Shown here: piece after piece, positions 1 through 10,018 of the stretch
Numbering within the stretch: position 1 is the stretch's first letter
Layout of the letters: each line of letters opens with the position of its first letter
NCBI RefSeq assembly: GCF_018141425.1
Contig: NZ_CP058561.1
Span: forward strand, 2,542,001 to 2,606,000
Source of the DNA: Vallitalea guaymasensis
Lineage (GTDB): Bacteria > Bacillota > Clostridia > Lachnospirales > Vallitaleaceae
Length of the DNA stretch: 64,000 nucleotides
Direction: 5' to 3'
The notes under the pieces: generated by a model
Database searches by the model: none
Seen by the model: only the letters and a program-made list of their open reading frames with translations
What the model was told of the DNA's origin: nothing
Program-made: the position numbers and the translations under genes

Positions 1-939
1 GGTGTTATCGTTGGAACAGGTGTCGGCGGATTAGGTTCAATTGAAAAAGAAGCACAAAAATTATTAGCTAAAGGGCCTAACAAAGTTTCTCCTATGTTCA
101 TACCAAAAGTAATTACCAATATGGCAGCAGGTAATATCGCTATTCAATTTGGATTAAAAGGAGTATGTACCAATGTAGTTACAGCATGTGCTACGAGTAC
201 TAATACTATAGGTGATGCTTTTAGAACAATACAATATGGTGATGCAGATGTTATGGTTGCAGGTGGAACCGAAAGTTGTATAGTACCTCTTGGAGTTTCA
301 GGATTTACAGCTCTTCAAGCATTAAGCAGCAGTGAAGATCCTGCAAAAGCATCAAGACCATTTGATAAAAACAGAGATGGTTTTGTTATGGGAGAAGGAT
401 CAGGGATTGTAATTCTAGAAGAATTAGAACGTGCCAAGGCTAGAGGTGCTAAGATATTAGCTGAAGTAAAAGGATATGGAGCTGCTTGTGATGCTTACCA
501 TATTACTGCACCAGCACCTGGTGGAGAAGGTGCTGCAAGAGCCATGAAATTAGCTATAAAAGATGCAGACATCAAACCAGAGGATGTATCTTATATCAAT
601 GCCCATGGAACAAGTACTGAATATAATGATAAATTGGAAACAGCTGCTATCAAAACAGTATTTGACGAGTACGCTTATAAAGTTCCTATCAGTTCAACGA
701 AATCAATGATAGGACATTTACTAGGAGCAGCTGGAGCAGTAGAAGTCGTTGCATGTGTAAAAACCATATTAGATGGTTTTGTACATCCGACAGTAGGATA
801 TACAACACCGGACGAAGAATGTGACTTGGATTATATTCCAGTAAAGGGAAGAAATCTAGATGTAAAATATGTTCTTTCTAATTCGCTTGGTTTTGGTGGA
901 CACAATGCATCATTAATCATAAGTAAATATGAGGAATAA
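1..939 (+). CDS. fabF: 3-oxoacyl-ACP synthase II (KAS II), 3' part
   Basis: The reading frame is open from base 1, so the gene begins upstream of the window. The product is the condensing enzyme that extends acyl-ACP with malonyl-ACP in type II fatty acid synthesis. The thiolase-fold catalytic residues are visible: the nucleophilic Cys in VTACATST (codon at 187), the His in NAHGTST and the His in [13 protein letters not shown]. The C-terminus [13 protein letters not shown] is the usual KAS II ending. It is followed 45 bases later by accB, and fabZ and the other acc genes come next, so it belongs to a fatty acid synthesis operon. FabF rather than FabB or FabH is inferred from the His/His motif set and from overall similarity. 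Confidence 0.95.
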   Translation, partial: GVIVGTGVGGLGSIEKEAQKLLAKGPNKVSPMFIPKVITNMAAGNIAIQFGLKGVCTNVVTACATSTNTIGDAFRTIQYGDADVMVAGGTESCIVPLGVSGFTALQALSSSEDPAKASRPFDKNRDGFVMGEGSGIVILEELERAKARGAKILAEVKGYGAACDAYHITAPAPGGEGAARAMKLAIKDADIKPEDVSYINAHGTSTEYNDKLETAAIKTVFDEYAYKVPISSTKSMIGHLLGAAGAVEVVACVKTILDGFVHPTVGYTTPDEECDLDYIPVKGRNLDVKYVLSNSLGFGGHNASLIISKYEE

Positions 940-984
940 ACCTAGGTGATGGTTTAAAATAATAGTGTAAGGAAGTGATGATTC

Positions 985-1455
985 TTGAAATTTGAAAATA
1001 TAAAAGAGCTTATAAATCTAGTAAGTGATAAAGGGTTAACACGTGTAGATATTGAGAAAGATGGTTGTAAGATATCCATAAGAAAAGAAAAAGAAGTTTT
1101 GATGACATCAAACCCAGAACCTTATGTACAAAAACCGAATACAAGCCAGACTGTTAACGTCAATAAAGAGACTGTACAAGAAAATGACAGCCATAAAGTA
1201 GAAGTAGAAGATGAAAATACAGTAACAATCAAATCACCTATAGTAGGAACATTTTATAGTGCTCCAAGTCCTGATGAAGATGATTACGTTAAAATAGGAG
1301 ATAAAGTATCAAAAGGCAAGACTCTATGTATTATAGAAGCTATGAAGTTAATGAATGACATAGAAGCTGAAGTTTCAGGTGAGATTGTTGATGTATTGGT
1401 AGAAAATGAAGAAATAGTAGAATATAATCAGCCTCTGTTTAAAATTAGACCATAG
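985..1455 (+). CDS. accB: Biotin carboxyl carrier protein of acetyl-CoA carboxylase
   Basis: This 156-residue protein carries the biotin that shuttles carboxyl groups between AccC and AccA/AccD. The C-terminal biotinyl domain (about residues 80-156) contains the EAMKLM motif, with Lys121 as the biotin attachment site. The N-terminus has the typical helical [10 protein letters not shown] segment, and a Pro/Thr/Asn-rich linker lies between (about 40-78). The start codon is TTG at 985, preceded by AGGAAGTG at a good distance. The gene sits between fabF and fabZ in the fatty acid operon. Length and domain order are normal for the family. Confidence 0.95.
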   Translation: MKFENIKELINLVSDKGLTRVDIEKDGCKISIRKEKEVLMTSNPEPYVQKPNTSQTVNVNKETVQENDSHKVEVEDENTVTIKSPIVGTFYSAPSPDEDDYVKIGDKVSKGKTLCIIEAMKLMNDIEAEVSGEIVDVLVENEEIVEYNQPLFKIRP

Positions 1456-1524
1456 ATAATTTATTATTTGTATCAAAGGCATTTATTACTTTTTAAAACA
1501 TTAAGAGGAAAGGAATAGATTGTT

Positions 1525-1947
1525 ATGTTAGATGCTGTGGAAATTCAAAAGATTATCCCACATAGGTACCCATTTTTACTAGTTGACAGAATAACAGAGA
1601 TGGAACCTGGTAAAAGAGCGATAGGCTATAAAAATGTCACAATGAATGATTATTTTTTTGCTGGACATTTTCCAGAAGAACCAGTAATGCCAGGAGTGCT
1701 TATTGTTGAAGCTCTTGCCCAAGTGGGAGCAGTTACTATGCTTAGTTTAGAAGAATATAAAGGTAAAACAGCATATTTTGGCGGTATAAATAAAACTAAG
1801 ATAAGACGAAAAGTTGTACCTGGAGATAGATTGGATTTGGAAATAGATATCATAAAACAAAAAGGTCCAGTAGGAGTAGGAAAAGTAGTGGCATCTGTTG
1901 ATGGTGAAATAGCTGTTACTGGAGAATTAACTTTTATTGCTAAATAG
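1525..1947 (+). CDS. fabZ: 3-hydroxyacyl-ACP dehydratase
   Basis: This 140-residue hot-dog-fold enzyme dehydrates 3-hydroxyacyl-ACP to trans-2-enoyl-ACP. The signature HRYPFLLVD is at residues 13-21. The catalytic pair is visible as His48 in [12 protein letters not shown] and Glu62 in VLIVEALAQ. Length is normal for FabZ. FabA is unlikely because the protein is short and lacks FabA-type extensions. It lies between accB and accC, the same gene order found in many Clostridia. Confidence 0.95.
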   Translation: MLDAVEIQKIIPHRYPFLLVDRITEMEPGKRAIGYKNVTMNDYFFAGHFPEEPVMPGVLIVEALAQVGAVTMLSLEEYKGKTAYFGGINKTKIRRKVVPGDRLDLEIDIIKQKGPVGVGKVVASVDGEIAVTGELTFIAK

Positions 1948-1980
1948 TTGATAAAAAGTTAGTAGAAGTAGAGGTGAATT

Positions 1981-3324
1981 ATGTTTAATAAGATTCTGAT
2001 TGCTAATAGAGGAGAAATTGCTGTAAGGATTATTAGAGCCTGTCGAGAAATGAATATACAGACAGTAGCGGTATATTCAGATATTGATAAAGAAGCTCTT
2101 CATACACAATTGGCAGATGAGGCTATATGTATTGGACCTGCACCAGCCAAAGACAGTTATCTTGATATTAAGAGGATAATTAGTGCAGCGATTGTTACAG
2201 GTGCTAATGCAATACACCCTGGCTTTGGATTCTTGTCCGAAAACAGTAAATTTGCTAAGGTATGTGAAGAATGCAACATTACATTCATAGGTCCAACAGG
2301 TGATATGATGGACAGAATGGGTAATAAATCAAAAGCTAGAGAAACAATGATTGAAAATAATATACCAGTTGTACCGGGTTCAGAAGGTGCTGTAGATGGT
2401 ATTGATGAAGCCATAGAATTAGCAGATAGTATCGGTTACCCAGTCATTATCAAAGCATCCGCTGGTGGTGGTGGAAGAGGTATGCGTATTGCTAATAGTA
2501 GAGAGGAACTAGTTAACTCCTATAAAACTGCAAGTGCGGAAGCAAAAAGTGCTTTTGGTGATGACACTATGTATTTGGAAAAATATGTAACGAATCCTAG
2601 ACACATTGAATTCCAAATCTTAGCTGATAATTATGGTAATACAGTACATCTAGGTGAAAGAGATTGTTCCATGCAGAGAAGACATCAGAAAGTTCTAGAA
2701 GAATCACCTTCTGCAGCTATTGACGATGAGCTTAGAAAAAGAATGGGTAAAGCAGCAGTTAAAGCAGCTAAGGCAATCAATTATAAAAATGCTGGTACTG
2801 TAGAATTTTTATTAAGTGATAGTGGAGAGTTCTATTTCATTGAAATGAATACAAGAATTCAAGTAGAACATCCAGTCACAGAAATGGTTACAGGTATAGA
2901 TTTGATAAAAGAACAGATAAGAATAGCTGACGGAGAAAAATTAAATTATACCCAAAAGGATGTCAAGATAGAAGGGCATGCAATTGAATGTAGAGTCAAT
3001 GCAGAGAATCCTAGTAAAGGATTTAGACCGTCTCCTGGAGAGATTAGTTTTCTACATATGCCTAGTGGAAAAGATATTAGAGTAGACAGTGCCATATATT
3101 GCGGTTATAAAATACCTCCAACATATGATTCAATGATAGCAAAATTGATTGTTTATGATAAAGACAGAAAGAGTGCCATAAAGAAATTAAACAGTGCTAT
3201 TGGTGAATTTATCGTTGAAGGAATAGACACTAACATAGATTTTCAATATGACTTAATAAATAACGAGAGTTTTGTAAAAGGAAATTACAATACTTCTTTT
3301 ATAGAAAAGTTAATGGAGAAATAG
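1981..3324 (+). CDS. accC: Biotin carboxylase subunit of acetyl-CoA carboxylase
   Basis: This 447-residue ATP-grasp enzyme carboxylates the biotin on AccB using ATP and bicarbonate. The N-terminal domain begins FNKILIANRGEIAVRII, typical of biotin carboxylases. The glycine-rich ATP loop reads ASAGGGGRGMRI, and the active-site strand EMNTRIQVEHPVTE is intact. There is no biotinyl or carboxyltransferase domain fused to it, so it is the free AccC type and not pyruvate carboxylase. It follows fabZ by 33 bases with RBS GAGGTG. A 258-base gap holding two palindromic elements separates it from accD. Confidence 0.95.
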   Translation: MFNKILIANRGEIAVRIIRACREMNIQTVAVYSDIDKEALHTQLADEAICIGPAPAKDSYLDIKRIISAAIVTGANAIHPGFGFLSENSKFAKVCEECNITFIGPTGDMMDRMGNKSKARETMIENNIPVVPGSEGAVDGIDEAIELADSIGYPVIIKASAGGGGRGMRIANSREELVNSYKTASAEAKSAFGDDTMYLEKYVTNPRHIEFQILADNYGNTVHLGERDCSMQRRHQKVLEESPSAAIDDELRKRMGKAAVKAAKAINYKNAGTVEFLLSDSGEFYFIEMNTRIQVEHPVTEMVTGIDLIKEQIRIADGEKLNYTQKDVKIEGHAIECRVNAENPSKGFRPSPGEISFLHMPSGKDIRVDSAIYCGYKIPPTYDSMIAKLIVYDKDRKSAIKKLNSAIGEFIVEGIDTNIDFQYDLINNESFVKGNYNTSFIEKLMEK

Positions 3325-3335
3325 ATAACTTGATG

Positions 3336-3390
3336 AGGGCTGTCGGATAATACATTTTTGTAGATGGCTACATATTATCCGATAGCCCCT
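3336..3390 (+). repeat. Imperfect palindrome between accC and accD
   Basis: Arms at 3336-3352 and 3373-3390 pair almost completely (AGGGCTGTCGGATAATA against TATTATCCGATAGCCCCT), around an apical part containing GATGGCTACA. No run of T follows, so it is a poor intrinsic terminator. The left half resembles a sequence near 34818-34855 (GCTGTCAGATAATA...GATGGCTACA) and, more loosely, the ends of the IS4-family element at 38346. It could be a small non-autonomous element or a processing hairpin. Confidence 0.6.
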
Positions 3391-3421
3391 TGTTGAGATA
3401 TAAATACCAAATGCCAATTTA

Positions 3422-3534
3422 TTAGATACTAAGAATAGTAAAGGGTAATATTGCCGCTTAATATGCTATTTATAAAAGTAAGTTTGCCATTTCCCTAGGT
3501 TCAATATTACCTTTTACTATTTATTAGTATATAA
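3422..3534 (+). repeat. 113-bp element with ~33-bp imperfect inverted ends
   Basis: The arms at 3422-3453 and 3502-3534 are inverted copies of each other, with one gap and three mismatches; the innermost part, GGTAATATTG against CAATATTACC, is perfect. It contains no reading frame. Its size and ends suggest a MITE-like element or a large mRNA hairpin in the leader of accD. I see no convincing target duplication. Confidence 0.55.
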
Positions 3535-3582
3535 AAGACAATGATAGCTACAACCAAATAAACCAATTAAAGGGGTATATGT

Positions 3583-4455
3583 ATGAAAGAATTATTTAAA
3601 AAGAAAAAATACATTAAATTACCTATAAAGACAGCTGTAAACGGAAAAGAACAATACAACGATATGAGTGATCCATCAGTACCTACTGGTAAATGGATTA
3701 AATGTAATAATTGTGGAGAGATAATTTACAGAGATGACTTTGAAGCAAAAGATCAGATATGTACCAAATGTCATAAACATTTCAGGATGGATAGTGAATC
3801 AAGGATATCACAGATTATCGATTCTGGTTCTTTCAAAGAACTTAACACTAATATGGGAACCAAAAATGTTCTGGATTTTCCTGAGTATCTAGAGAAGATA
3901 TCTTCATTACAAAAGAAAACAGGTCTAAAAGAAGCAGTTGTAACAGGAGAAGGTAAAATAAATGGAATAAAAGTTGTTATAGCAGTTATGGACAGCAGGT
4001 TTATGATGGGAAGTATGGGAGAAGCTGTAGGCGAGAAAGTAACTAGAGCCATTGAACATGCTACTGATAAGAAATTACCGATTATTATATTTACAGCTTC
4101 TGGTGGAGCAAGAATGCAGGAAGGAATAGTATCTCTTATGCAGATGGCTAAGACATCTTCGGCATTAGCTAAACATAGTGAAGCGGGACTATTATATATA
4201 ACTGTACTTACAGACCCCACTACTGGTGGTGTTACAGCTAGTTTTGCTATGCTTGGAGATATAATTCTAGCTGAACCTGGAACCTTGATAGGATTTGCTG
4301 GGGCAAGGGTAATAGAACAGACTATAAATCAAAAATTACCAGAAGGATTTCAAAAGGCTGAATTCTTATTAGAGCATGGATATATAGACATGATCGTAGA
4401 AAGAAGAGACATGAAAAATACATTATTCAAATTGCTAGAGTTTCATCAGAACTAA
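3583..4455 (+). CDS. accD: Acetyl-CoA carboxylase carboxyltransferase beta subunit
   Basis: This 290-residue protein joins AccA to transfer the carboxyl group from biotin to acetyl-CoA. The N-terminal zinc ribbon is clear, with Cys41, Cys44, Cys60 and Cys63 (CNNCG and CTKCH). The crotonase-type core contains [12 protein letters not shown] and [14 protein letters not shown], both typical of AccD. An SD (AAAGGGG) precedes the ATG at 3583. accA follows after 84 bases. Length is normal. Confidence 0.95.
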   Translation: MKELFKKKKYIKLPIKTAVNGKEQYNDMSDPSVPTGKWIKCNNCGEIIYRDDFEAKDQICTKCHKHFRMDSESRISQIIDSGSFKELNTNMGTKNVLDFPEYLEKISSLQKKTGLKEAVVTGEGKINGIKVVIAVMDSRFMMGSMGEAVGEKVTRAIEHATDKKLPIIIFTASGGARMQEGIVSLMQMAKTSSALAKHSEAGLLYITVLTDPTTGGVTASFAMLGDIILAEPGTLIGFAGARVIEQTINQKLPEGFQKAEFLLEHGYIDMIVERRDMKNTLFKLLEFHQN

Positions 4456-4539
4456 CGTTCATTCTAGCTGATTAATATGAGAAATTTTGAACTTTTGGCA
4501 GTTATCAATTAAAATTATATTTGAAGAGGTGTTTATTAT

Positions 4540-5328
4540 ATGAACCCATGGGAAAAAGTTAGTATAGCTAGAATGGCAGAAAGGCCTACATCAGAAGATT
4601 ATATCAGGCTTATTTTTGATGATTTTATAGAACTTCACGGAGATAGATTATATAGTGATGATAAAGCTATAATAGGCGGAATAGGTTTGCTTGAAGGAAT
4701 ACCAGTAACGGTTATCGGTCAGCAAAAAGGACGTTCAACAAAAGAAAATATAGATAGAAATTTCGGTATGCCCCATCCAGAAGGTTATAGAAAAGCTCTA
4801 AGGCTTATGAAACAAGCCGAAAAGTTCAATAGACCAATAATATGTTTTGTAGATACTCCGGGAGCATATTGTGGATTAGGAGCAGAAGAAAGAGGTCAGG
4901 GTGAAGCGATTGCAAGGAATCTATTTGAAATGGCTAGACTGAAAGTTCCTATCATATCAGTTGTTATAGGTGAAGGCGGTAGTGGTGGAGCTTTAGCTTT
5001 AGCTGTATCAGACAGGGTTTGGATGTTGGAGAACTCCATATATTCAATATTGTCACCAGAGGGATTTGCTAGTATTCTATGGAAAGACAGCAAAAGAGCC
5101 AAAGAAGCAGCTGAAGTAATGAAAATAACTGCTGAAGACCTATTGGAATTAGGTATAATCGAGAAGATTATAGAAGAACCTGATGGAGGAGCACATAACA
5201 GTTATCACCAAATAAGTGCAGAATTAAAAGATAGTTTCATCAAAGAGTTAGAGATATTAAATGGATTAGATGAAGAGCTATTGATTGAAAACAGATATAA
5301 CAGATATAGGAAACAAATCAAGGAATAA
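4540..5328 (+). CDS. accA: Acetyl-CoA carboxylase carboxyltransferase alpha subunit
   Basis: This 262-residue protein is the partner of AccD. Family motifs include [30 protein letters not shown] and [11 protein letters not shown] (oxyanion/biotin pocket). It is shorter than the roughly 315-residue E. coli and Bacillus proteins because the N-terminal helical extension is reduced, which is common in clostridial AccA. It is the last gene of the fatty acid cluster; a strong hairpin with a T-rich tail follows. Confidence 0.93.
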   Translation: MNPWEKVSIARMAERPTSEDYIRLIFDDFIELHGDRLYSDDKAIIGGIGLLEGIPVTVIGQQKGRSTKENIDRNFGMPHPEGYRKALRLMKQAEKFNRPIICFVDTPGAYCGLGAEERGQGEAIARNLFEMARLKVPIISVVIGEGGSGGALALAVSDRVWMLENSIYSILSPEGFASILWKDSKRAKEAAEVMKITAEDLLELGIIEKIIEEPDGGAHNSYHQISAELKDSFIKELEILNGLDEELLIENRYNRYRKQIKE

Positions 5329-5411
5329 ATAGTAAAATAATATGGTGAAATATAGAAGAATATAGGAAATAATTATCTAGATTTATGTCATAAAAAAGAG
5401 TATAATATAGG

Positions 5412-5470
5412 CAAGAAATTTCTAATTAGGTATAATCATGATCTAATTAGAATTTCTTGTCTTGTTTTAT
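5412..5470 (+). terminator. Intrinsic terminator after accA
   Basis: The arms CAAGAAATTTCTAATTAG (5412-5429) and CTAATTAGAATTTCTTG (5443-5459) form a long stem with one bulge, followed by TCTTGTTTTAT. It ends the fab/acc operon. Confidence 0.8.
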
Positions 5471-5508
5471 AATAGGGTGAATATAGTAACTTTGAAGGGA
5501 GAATAATA

Positions 5509-6615
5509 ATGGCAAAGAAGAAGAAAAAAGACACAAAAACATTAAAAGCATTAGCTATATTTGTTTTGGTTATAGGAGCAGTATACTTAGGTCTTACAGT
5601 AGGAAAAGGTGCTTTTAAACCAGACACCACTGCTAAAGATGATAATGAGAACAATACTATTGCTAAGGAAGAAAATGATAATAAGGGAAAAACTGATAAT
5701 GAATTAGATGAAACTAATACTGAATCCGAAATTCACCCAGAAAAAGAAGTAAAACCAGAATCAGAAGAAAAGTCAGAGACAGAAGAACCTAAGGTGACCG
5801 AAGAAGAAAAAGACAGTGAAGAAGAAAATCCTTCTGACCAAGAAGATATCAAAGAAGAAGATAATGGGGAGATACCTCAGGGAAGTAGTACAGAAGATAA
5901 CTTTGATATGAATGTTGATGCATCTACTTTATCTAATAAAGGATATAGTTGGAGTTTCAAAAGAAATAAAGAACATAAAAAGGTAATTGGATATAACAAG
6001 TTTGATATTAAACAATATGGTGGTTACTATATTGTAGATACAGATGAAAAAGTTATCTATCTGACCTTTGATGAAGGATATGAAAATGGATATACACCTA
6101 CCATACTTGATACACTAAAGGCTAATGAAGTAAAAGCAACTTTTTTTGTTACGAAGCCTTTCATTGAGAATAATGCGGAGTTAGCAAAAAGAATGAAAGA
6201 TGAAGGTCATATAGTTGGAAATCATACTGTACATCATAAAAGAATGTATGAATTGACAGATGATGAAATTAAGTATGAGATAGAAGAAACAGCAAGATAT
6301 TTTGAAGAAATGACTGGATATAAGATGGATACATTCTTCAGACCACCAGAAGGAGCATATAGTGAAAGGTCTATATACTTAACTAGGGAGTTAGGATATA
6401 AAACAATTTTCTGGAGTATGGCTTATGCCGATTGGGATACAAATAACCAAAAGGGTAAAGAATATGCTTACAATCACGTAATTAATAATGCTCATCCTGG
6501 TATGATTTCGTTACTACATGCTGTATCATCATCTAATACAGAAGCGCTTGATGATATTATTAAAACATTAAAAGAGCAAGGTTACAGATTTGGTAATCTG
6601 TATGAAATTGAATAA
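5509..6615 (+). CDS. pdaA: PdaA-like polysaccharide deacetylase (muramic delta-lactam type)
   Basis: This 368-residue protein has a Lys-rich N-terminus, one membrane segment (about residues 12-32), a long acidic Glu/Asp/Ser linker (about 38-130) and a NodB deacetylase domain (about 165-365). Motifs match PdaA: LTFDEGYENGYTP (metal and catalytic Asp), NHTVHH (metal His pair), RPPEGAYSE, the segment IFWSMAYADWDTNNQKG and ISLLHAVS. PdaA removes acetyl groups from muramic acid when spore-cortex delta-lactam is made. The acidic linker is unusual compared with B. subtilis PdaA and suggests a membrane-anchored enzyme reaching into the wall. It appears to be a single-gene unit between two terminators. 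The assignment to the family is firm; the sporulation role is inferred. Confidence 0.85.
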   Translation: MAKKKKKDTKTLKALAIFVLVIGAVYLGLTVGKGAFKPDTTAKDDNENNTIAKEENDNKGKTDNELDETNTESEIHPEKEVKPESEEKSETEEPKVTEEEKDSEEENPSDQEDIKEEDNGEIPQGSSTEDNFDMNVDASTLSNKGYSWSFKRNKEHKKVIGYNKFDIKQYGGYYIVDTDEKVIYLTFDEGYENGYTPTILDTLKANEVKATFFVTKPFIENNAELAKRMKDEGHIVGNHTVHHKRMYELTDDEIKYEIEETARYFEEMTGYKMDTFFRPPEGAYSERSIYLTRELGYKTIFWSMAYADWDTNNQKGKEYAYNHVINNAHPGMISLLHAVSSSNTEALDDIIKTLKEQGYRFGNLYEIE

Positions 6616-6633
6616 ATGAAATGATTATATAAT

Positions 6634-6670
6634 AAAAAAATAGGAGCTGTATGCAGCTCCTTAATTTATA
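6634..6670. terminator. Bidirectional terminator between pdaA and ABC exporter
   Basis: The perfect stem GGAGCTG/CAGCTCC (6643-6660) has AATAAAAAAAT on its left and TTAATTTAT on its right. On the minus strand the hairpin is followed by a long T run, so it best serves the ABC exporter gene; it may also stop pdaA transcripts. Confidence 0.75.
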
Positions 6671-6699
6671 GACATGGTAAATATATTTTTAACTATTTT

Positions 6700-8418
6700 T
6701 TAGGATATAATTTTTTTATATAATTGACTTAGTTGCAATAATTCATCATGAGTTCCTATCTGGGTAATGTTCCCTTTATCAAGTAGAATAATTCTATCCA
6801 TATATTTTAATAATTCAGGTCTATGTGTAACACAAATCACAGTCTTATTTACTAAGTGAGAATTAATAAGTTTAGAAATATTAATTTCTGACCTAATATC
6901 AAGGGAAGAGGTTGCTTCATCTAAAATAAATATTTTTGAATCCTTGGCAATAGCTCTAGCTATTGCTATTTTTTGACTTTGCCCTCCTGACAGACAAGAA
7001 CCATTTTGCCCAATCATATACGAATCAGGAAGCGTATTATAAAAATCACTTAATTCGGACATAGATATTATATTATCAAACATATCATTACTTATTTTTT
7101 TATCTAATACAATATTGTCTTTTATAGTATTTTGAAATAGATGGGAATTCTGCATTACTGTAGCAAAGTGCTGTCTATATTCATCAATAGGATAGTAATT
7201 AATATCTGTATTATATAATAGAATTTTACCGTTATTAGGCGTATAAAAACGTAATAGTAAATTAAGCATTGTTGATTTACCTGAACCGTTATCTCCAATA
7301 AAAGCTATTTTTTCACCTTCTCGAATTTCTATATCAATATTACTTACAACGGTGTTGTTGTTATCATAAGCAAATGATACATCTTTAAAAGTTAAAATTG
7401 GATGTTTAGTAGGGAGACAATTATGAGTAATGTTCTTGTGAGTATTAGCTTCCATTTCATTTTCTAAGTCCATAAAATCAAAATAACGTCTAGCAGATGG
7501 TATAATACCTGTTAAATAGTAACCTATATTCATAATAGCTGATAATGGACTTGTTACTTTGATACTATAAGAAATAAGAGCTATTATACTTCCATAGCTT
7601 AATTCTCCACCAATAAGAAAGATAGCACCTACAATATATAAAATACTAATAAGAGTCTGAATGCTAATACTTTCTGTTACCATATTAATTTCACTAAGTA
7701 TATTTAACTTTTGTCTTATGTGAATTAATTCCTTTTGCTTAGATTTCAATTCAATTAGTTTAGTATTTATTAATCCGTATAACCTTACATCTTTTATGCC
7801 GGCAATAACATCACCATACCAGTTTGCAAACTCACTACTTTTATTAATAAATAATTTTTCATATTTCATACGCAATTTAGAAAAATATTTAGCACAAAAA
7901 AATTTAATGGGTGCAATACTTAATACTATAAGAGAAAGTTTCCAACTGATGAGGAATAATCCTACACAACTACCAATAATAGTAAATATCTGCGTGGTAA
8001 TGAATAAAATGTTTTTATCTGCTACTCGAGAAATATTATTAATATCAGTATATATTCTATTAAAAAGATCTGTATCGTTTATATCTCTAATTTCTTCAAT
8101 TTTAACTCTAGAAAGTTTCAAAAATGTTTTTTTATTTAATGTATAGACTATATTATTTTGCAATTTTATTCTTATTGTTTCTTGAATTAATGTCAATATA
8201 CCTTGTGAAACAGCCAGCAAAAGAAGGATTAGTGACATCTTAATTACTGTGCTTAAATTGTGTTGTAGTAAACCATCATCTGTTATATTCTTAATAATTA
8301 ATGGATTAATAATTGATACAACTGTTAGCATAATGACACATAGCATAATAAGAAAAAATTTAAACTTATAGGGTTTTAATAGTTTAATAACTTTCTTAAG
8401 TATACCAAAGTTATTCAT
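6700..8418 (-). CDS. ABC exporter (fused membrane and ATPase domains) of the RiPP cluster
   Basis: This 572-residue half-transporter has an N-terminal six-helix exporter domain (about residues 20-310) and a C-terminal ATPase domain. Walker A GDNGSGKST is at 375-383, the signature LSGGQ at 476-480, Walker B IFILDE at 496-501 and the switch His at 532. There is no N-terminal C39 peptidase domain, so leader removal must be done by another protein; the subtilisin-like protease encoded just upstream is the obvious candidate. ATG at 8418 follows GGAGAATCTC. The gene starts 20 bases after the protease stop codon, so the two form an operon divergent from the Cys-rich precursor. Likely role: export of the modified peptide; self-protection is also possible. 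Confidence 0.85.
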   Translation of the reverse strand: MNNFGILKKVIKLLKPYKFKFFLIMLCVIMLTVVSIINPLIIKNITDDGLLQHNLSTVIKMSLILLLLAVSQGILTLIQETIRIKLQNNIVYTLNKKTFLKLSRVKIEEIRDINDTDLFNRIYTDINNISRVADKNILFITTQIFTIIGSCVGLFLISWKLSLIVLSIAPIKFFCAKYFSKLRMKYEKLFINKSSEFANWYGDVIAGIKDVRLYGLINTKLIELKSKQKELIHIRQKLNILSEINMVTESISIQTLISILYIVGAIFLIGGELSYGSIIALISYSIKVTSPLSAIMNIGYYLTGIIPSARRYFDFMDLENEMEANTHKNITHNCLPTKHPILTFKDVSFAYDNNNTVVSNIDIEIREGEKIAFIGDNGSGKSTMLNLLLRFYTPNNGKILLYNTDINYYPIDEYRQHFATVMQNSHLFQNTIKDNIVLDKKISNDMFDNIISMSELSDFYNTLPDSYMIGQNGSCLSGGQSQKIAIARAIAKDSKIFILDEATSSLDIRSEINISKLINSHLVNKTVICVTHRPELLKYMDRIILLDKGNITQIGTHDELLQLSQLYKKIIS

Positions 8419-8438
8419 ATGAGATTCTCCTTTGTATA

Positions 8439-9983
8439 TTATGATAATAATTTTATTAATAAATCGAAAAACGATTCTATATTTTTTTTAGTTAAGCTTT
8501 CAAAAGTTAAACTATATTTTTGTTGGTTATCTGTTAATACACTTAGTATTATGTTATTATAATGTATCATGTTGATTTCTATAATTATGTCGTATTTTAG
8601 TTGACTGAGTATTTTATTATAATAATCTTTATTATCATTACTGCTAAACCATATATTTAAGTCATAATTAGCTAAGAACGTAAAATAACTAATATAATCT
8701 ATCGCTTTTTTATGGTCATTTCTAATGCAATCAAGAGGAATATAATCTATATCATAGAGTATACATGATGCCTCATCATTTATTAAATTGATATTATAAC
8801 CTTTTTTACCAAAGCATTCTCTTAAATAACATGAAAACATAATCACATCAATATTCTTATCATAGAATATGCAGAGATTTGGTATGTTAAGAATAGCATT
8901 ATGTGATTGATGAGAATTATTTAGGATTGCATTATATTTTAATTGATTATGCCATAACATATGTGCATTAATTTTATCGTAATTATGTTCGGGGTTAATA
9001 TTAATTAAAACGATATTTTTTTCTAGCGATAGTAATGAATCTAAGGATTCTTGATGAATATTTATAGGAGTCTTTGCTCTAATAATAAGTGTGTCAAAAG
9101 TATAATTTGCTATCTTATTCATTATTGACTCTATATTCATAGTTGAATAGGATAGATGTAAAATTATATCAAAATAATAATCCCATGAAGTTTTTTCATC
9201 ATAATCTATATCTATAATGATAGCTTTAATTATCCAATCTATATATAGATAATTTTTAATCCTGTTCTCATTCTTACAATCATTAACTGCATCATTTTTT
9301 AATTTATTCAAAAGAGTATTGATGTTAATATTATTATCTTCGCTTATCATATTGCATATCTTAGCAGTAATCATAGGTGTAGCAAAACTATTACATTTAT
9401 CAGAAGTATAATAATTATGTGTGATAGGGTTATATAACTTATGCTCTGAATATGCAACTATATCTATTCCATTTTGATATTTATTATTTAACATATAATA
9501 TTGATTCTTTGATAAATCATATATATTATTATAATCGCAACTAACCCCTATAGCATTAGAGAATGAAGATGGGTATGTTATAAAATCACTATTGGATGCA
9601 GCACATACAAGTATTATATTAAGACTTGCACATCTATTTACTATTTTTCGTATGGATTGCATATCATCAAAATATATACTTCCCAAACTTAAATTAACTA
9701 CATTAATATTATATTGTATACACCATTCTAGAGCTGTGTATAATTGAGTAATATTACCATTGCCGTTATGGTCTAATATCTTAATACTGCTTATACTACT
9801 TATGTTATGAGCATATTTTTCAATAATACTTGCACATATAGTACCATGTGTTAATTTGTCTTCACCATTACTCTGTAATAATATATTATTTGAGTTAATT
9901 TCTATATTTTTATTAATTAATTCTCCTGGTAAACATTTGGCAATACCATCATCTATAATAGCAACTCGTAATTTATTAGACAT
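8439..9983 (-). CDS. Subtilisin-like (S8) protease with long C-terminal domain, RiPP cluster
   Basis: Starting from ATG 9983 the protein has 514 residues. Residues 1-215 form an S8 domain with Asp11 (AIIDDGI), His46 (THGT), Asn131 (CAASN) and Ser199 (NSFATP); the usual GTS before the Ser-containing motif is replaced by CNS. There is no signal peptide and no propeptide, so it is probably cytoplasmic. Residues 215-514 match no family I know and are rich in Ile, Asn and Tyr. It is encoded divergently from the Cys-rich precursor and upstream of the exporter, so leader cleavage is the likely job (inference). An in-frame TTG at 10025 would add 14 residues, but the only good SD (AAGGAG, 10013-10018) lies just inside that extension. 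A hairpin between this SD and ATG 9983 may bring them together. Confidence 0.8.
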   Translation of the reverse strand: MSNKLRVAIIDDGIAKCLPGELINKNIEINSNNILLQSNGEDKLTHGTICASIIEKYAHNISSISSIKILDHNGNGNITQLYTALEWCIQYNINVVNLSLGSIYFDDMQSIRKIVNRCASLNIILVCAASNSDFITYPSSFSNAIGVSCDYNNIYDLSKNQYYMLNNKYQNGIDIVAYSEHKLYNPITHNYYTSDKCNSFATPMITAKICNMISEDNNININTLLNKLKNDAVNDCKNENRIKNYLYIDWIIKAIIIDIDYDEKTSWDYYFDIILHLSYSTMNIESIMNKIANYTFDTLIIRAKTPINIHQESLDSLLSLEKNIVLININPEHNYDKINAHMLWHNQLKYNAILNNSHQSHNAILNIPNLCIFYDKNIDVIMFSCYLRECFGKKGYNINLINDEASCILYDIDYIPLDCIRNDHKKAIDYISYFTFLANYDLNIWFSSNDNKDYYNKILSQLKYDIIIEINMIHYNNIILSVLTDNQQKYSLTFESLTKKNIESFFDLLIKLLS

Positions 9984-9988
9984 TATAT

Positions 9989-10018
9989 GTCGAGTATATA
10001 TCTCGACTCTCACTCCTT
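9989..10018 (-). promoter_or_regulatory. SD-hairpin-start arrangement for the S8 protease
   Basis: On the minus strand AAGGAG (10013-10018) is followed by the perfect 6-bp hairpin GTCGAG-ATATATA-CTCGAC (9989-10007) and then ATG at 9983. The linear distance from SD to ATG is 29 bases, too long; with the hairpin folded it is 10. A folded stem bringing SD and start together is known from phage T4 gene 38. Confidence 0.55.

Noticed and set aside
2157-2414. Antisense frames in accC, accD and many other genes
   Set aside because: Shadow frames opposite well-supported genes, without SD or recognisable product.
3336-3390. Palindrome after accC as an intrinsic terminator
   Set aside because: No T run follows; classed as a repeat instead.
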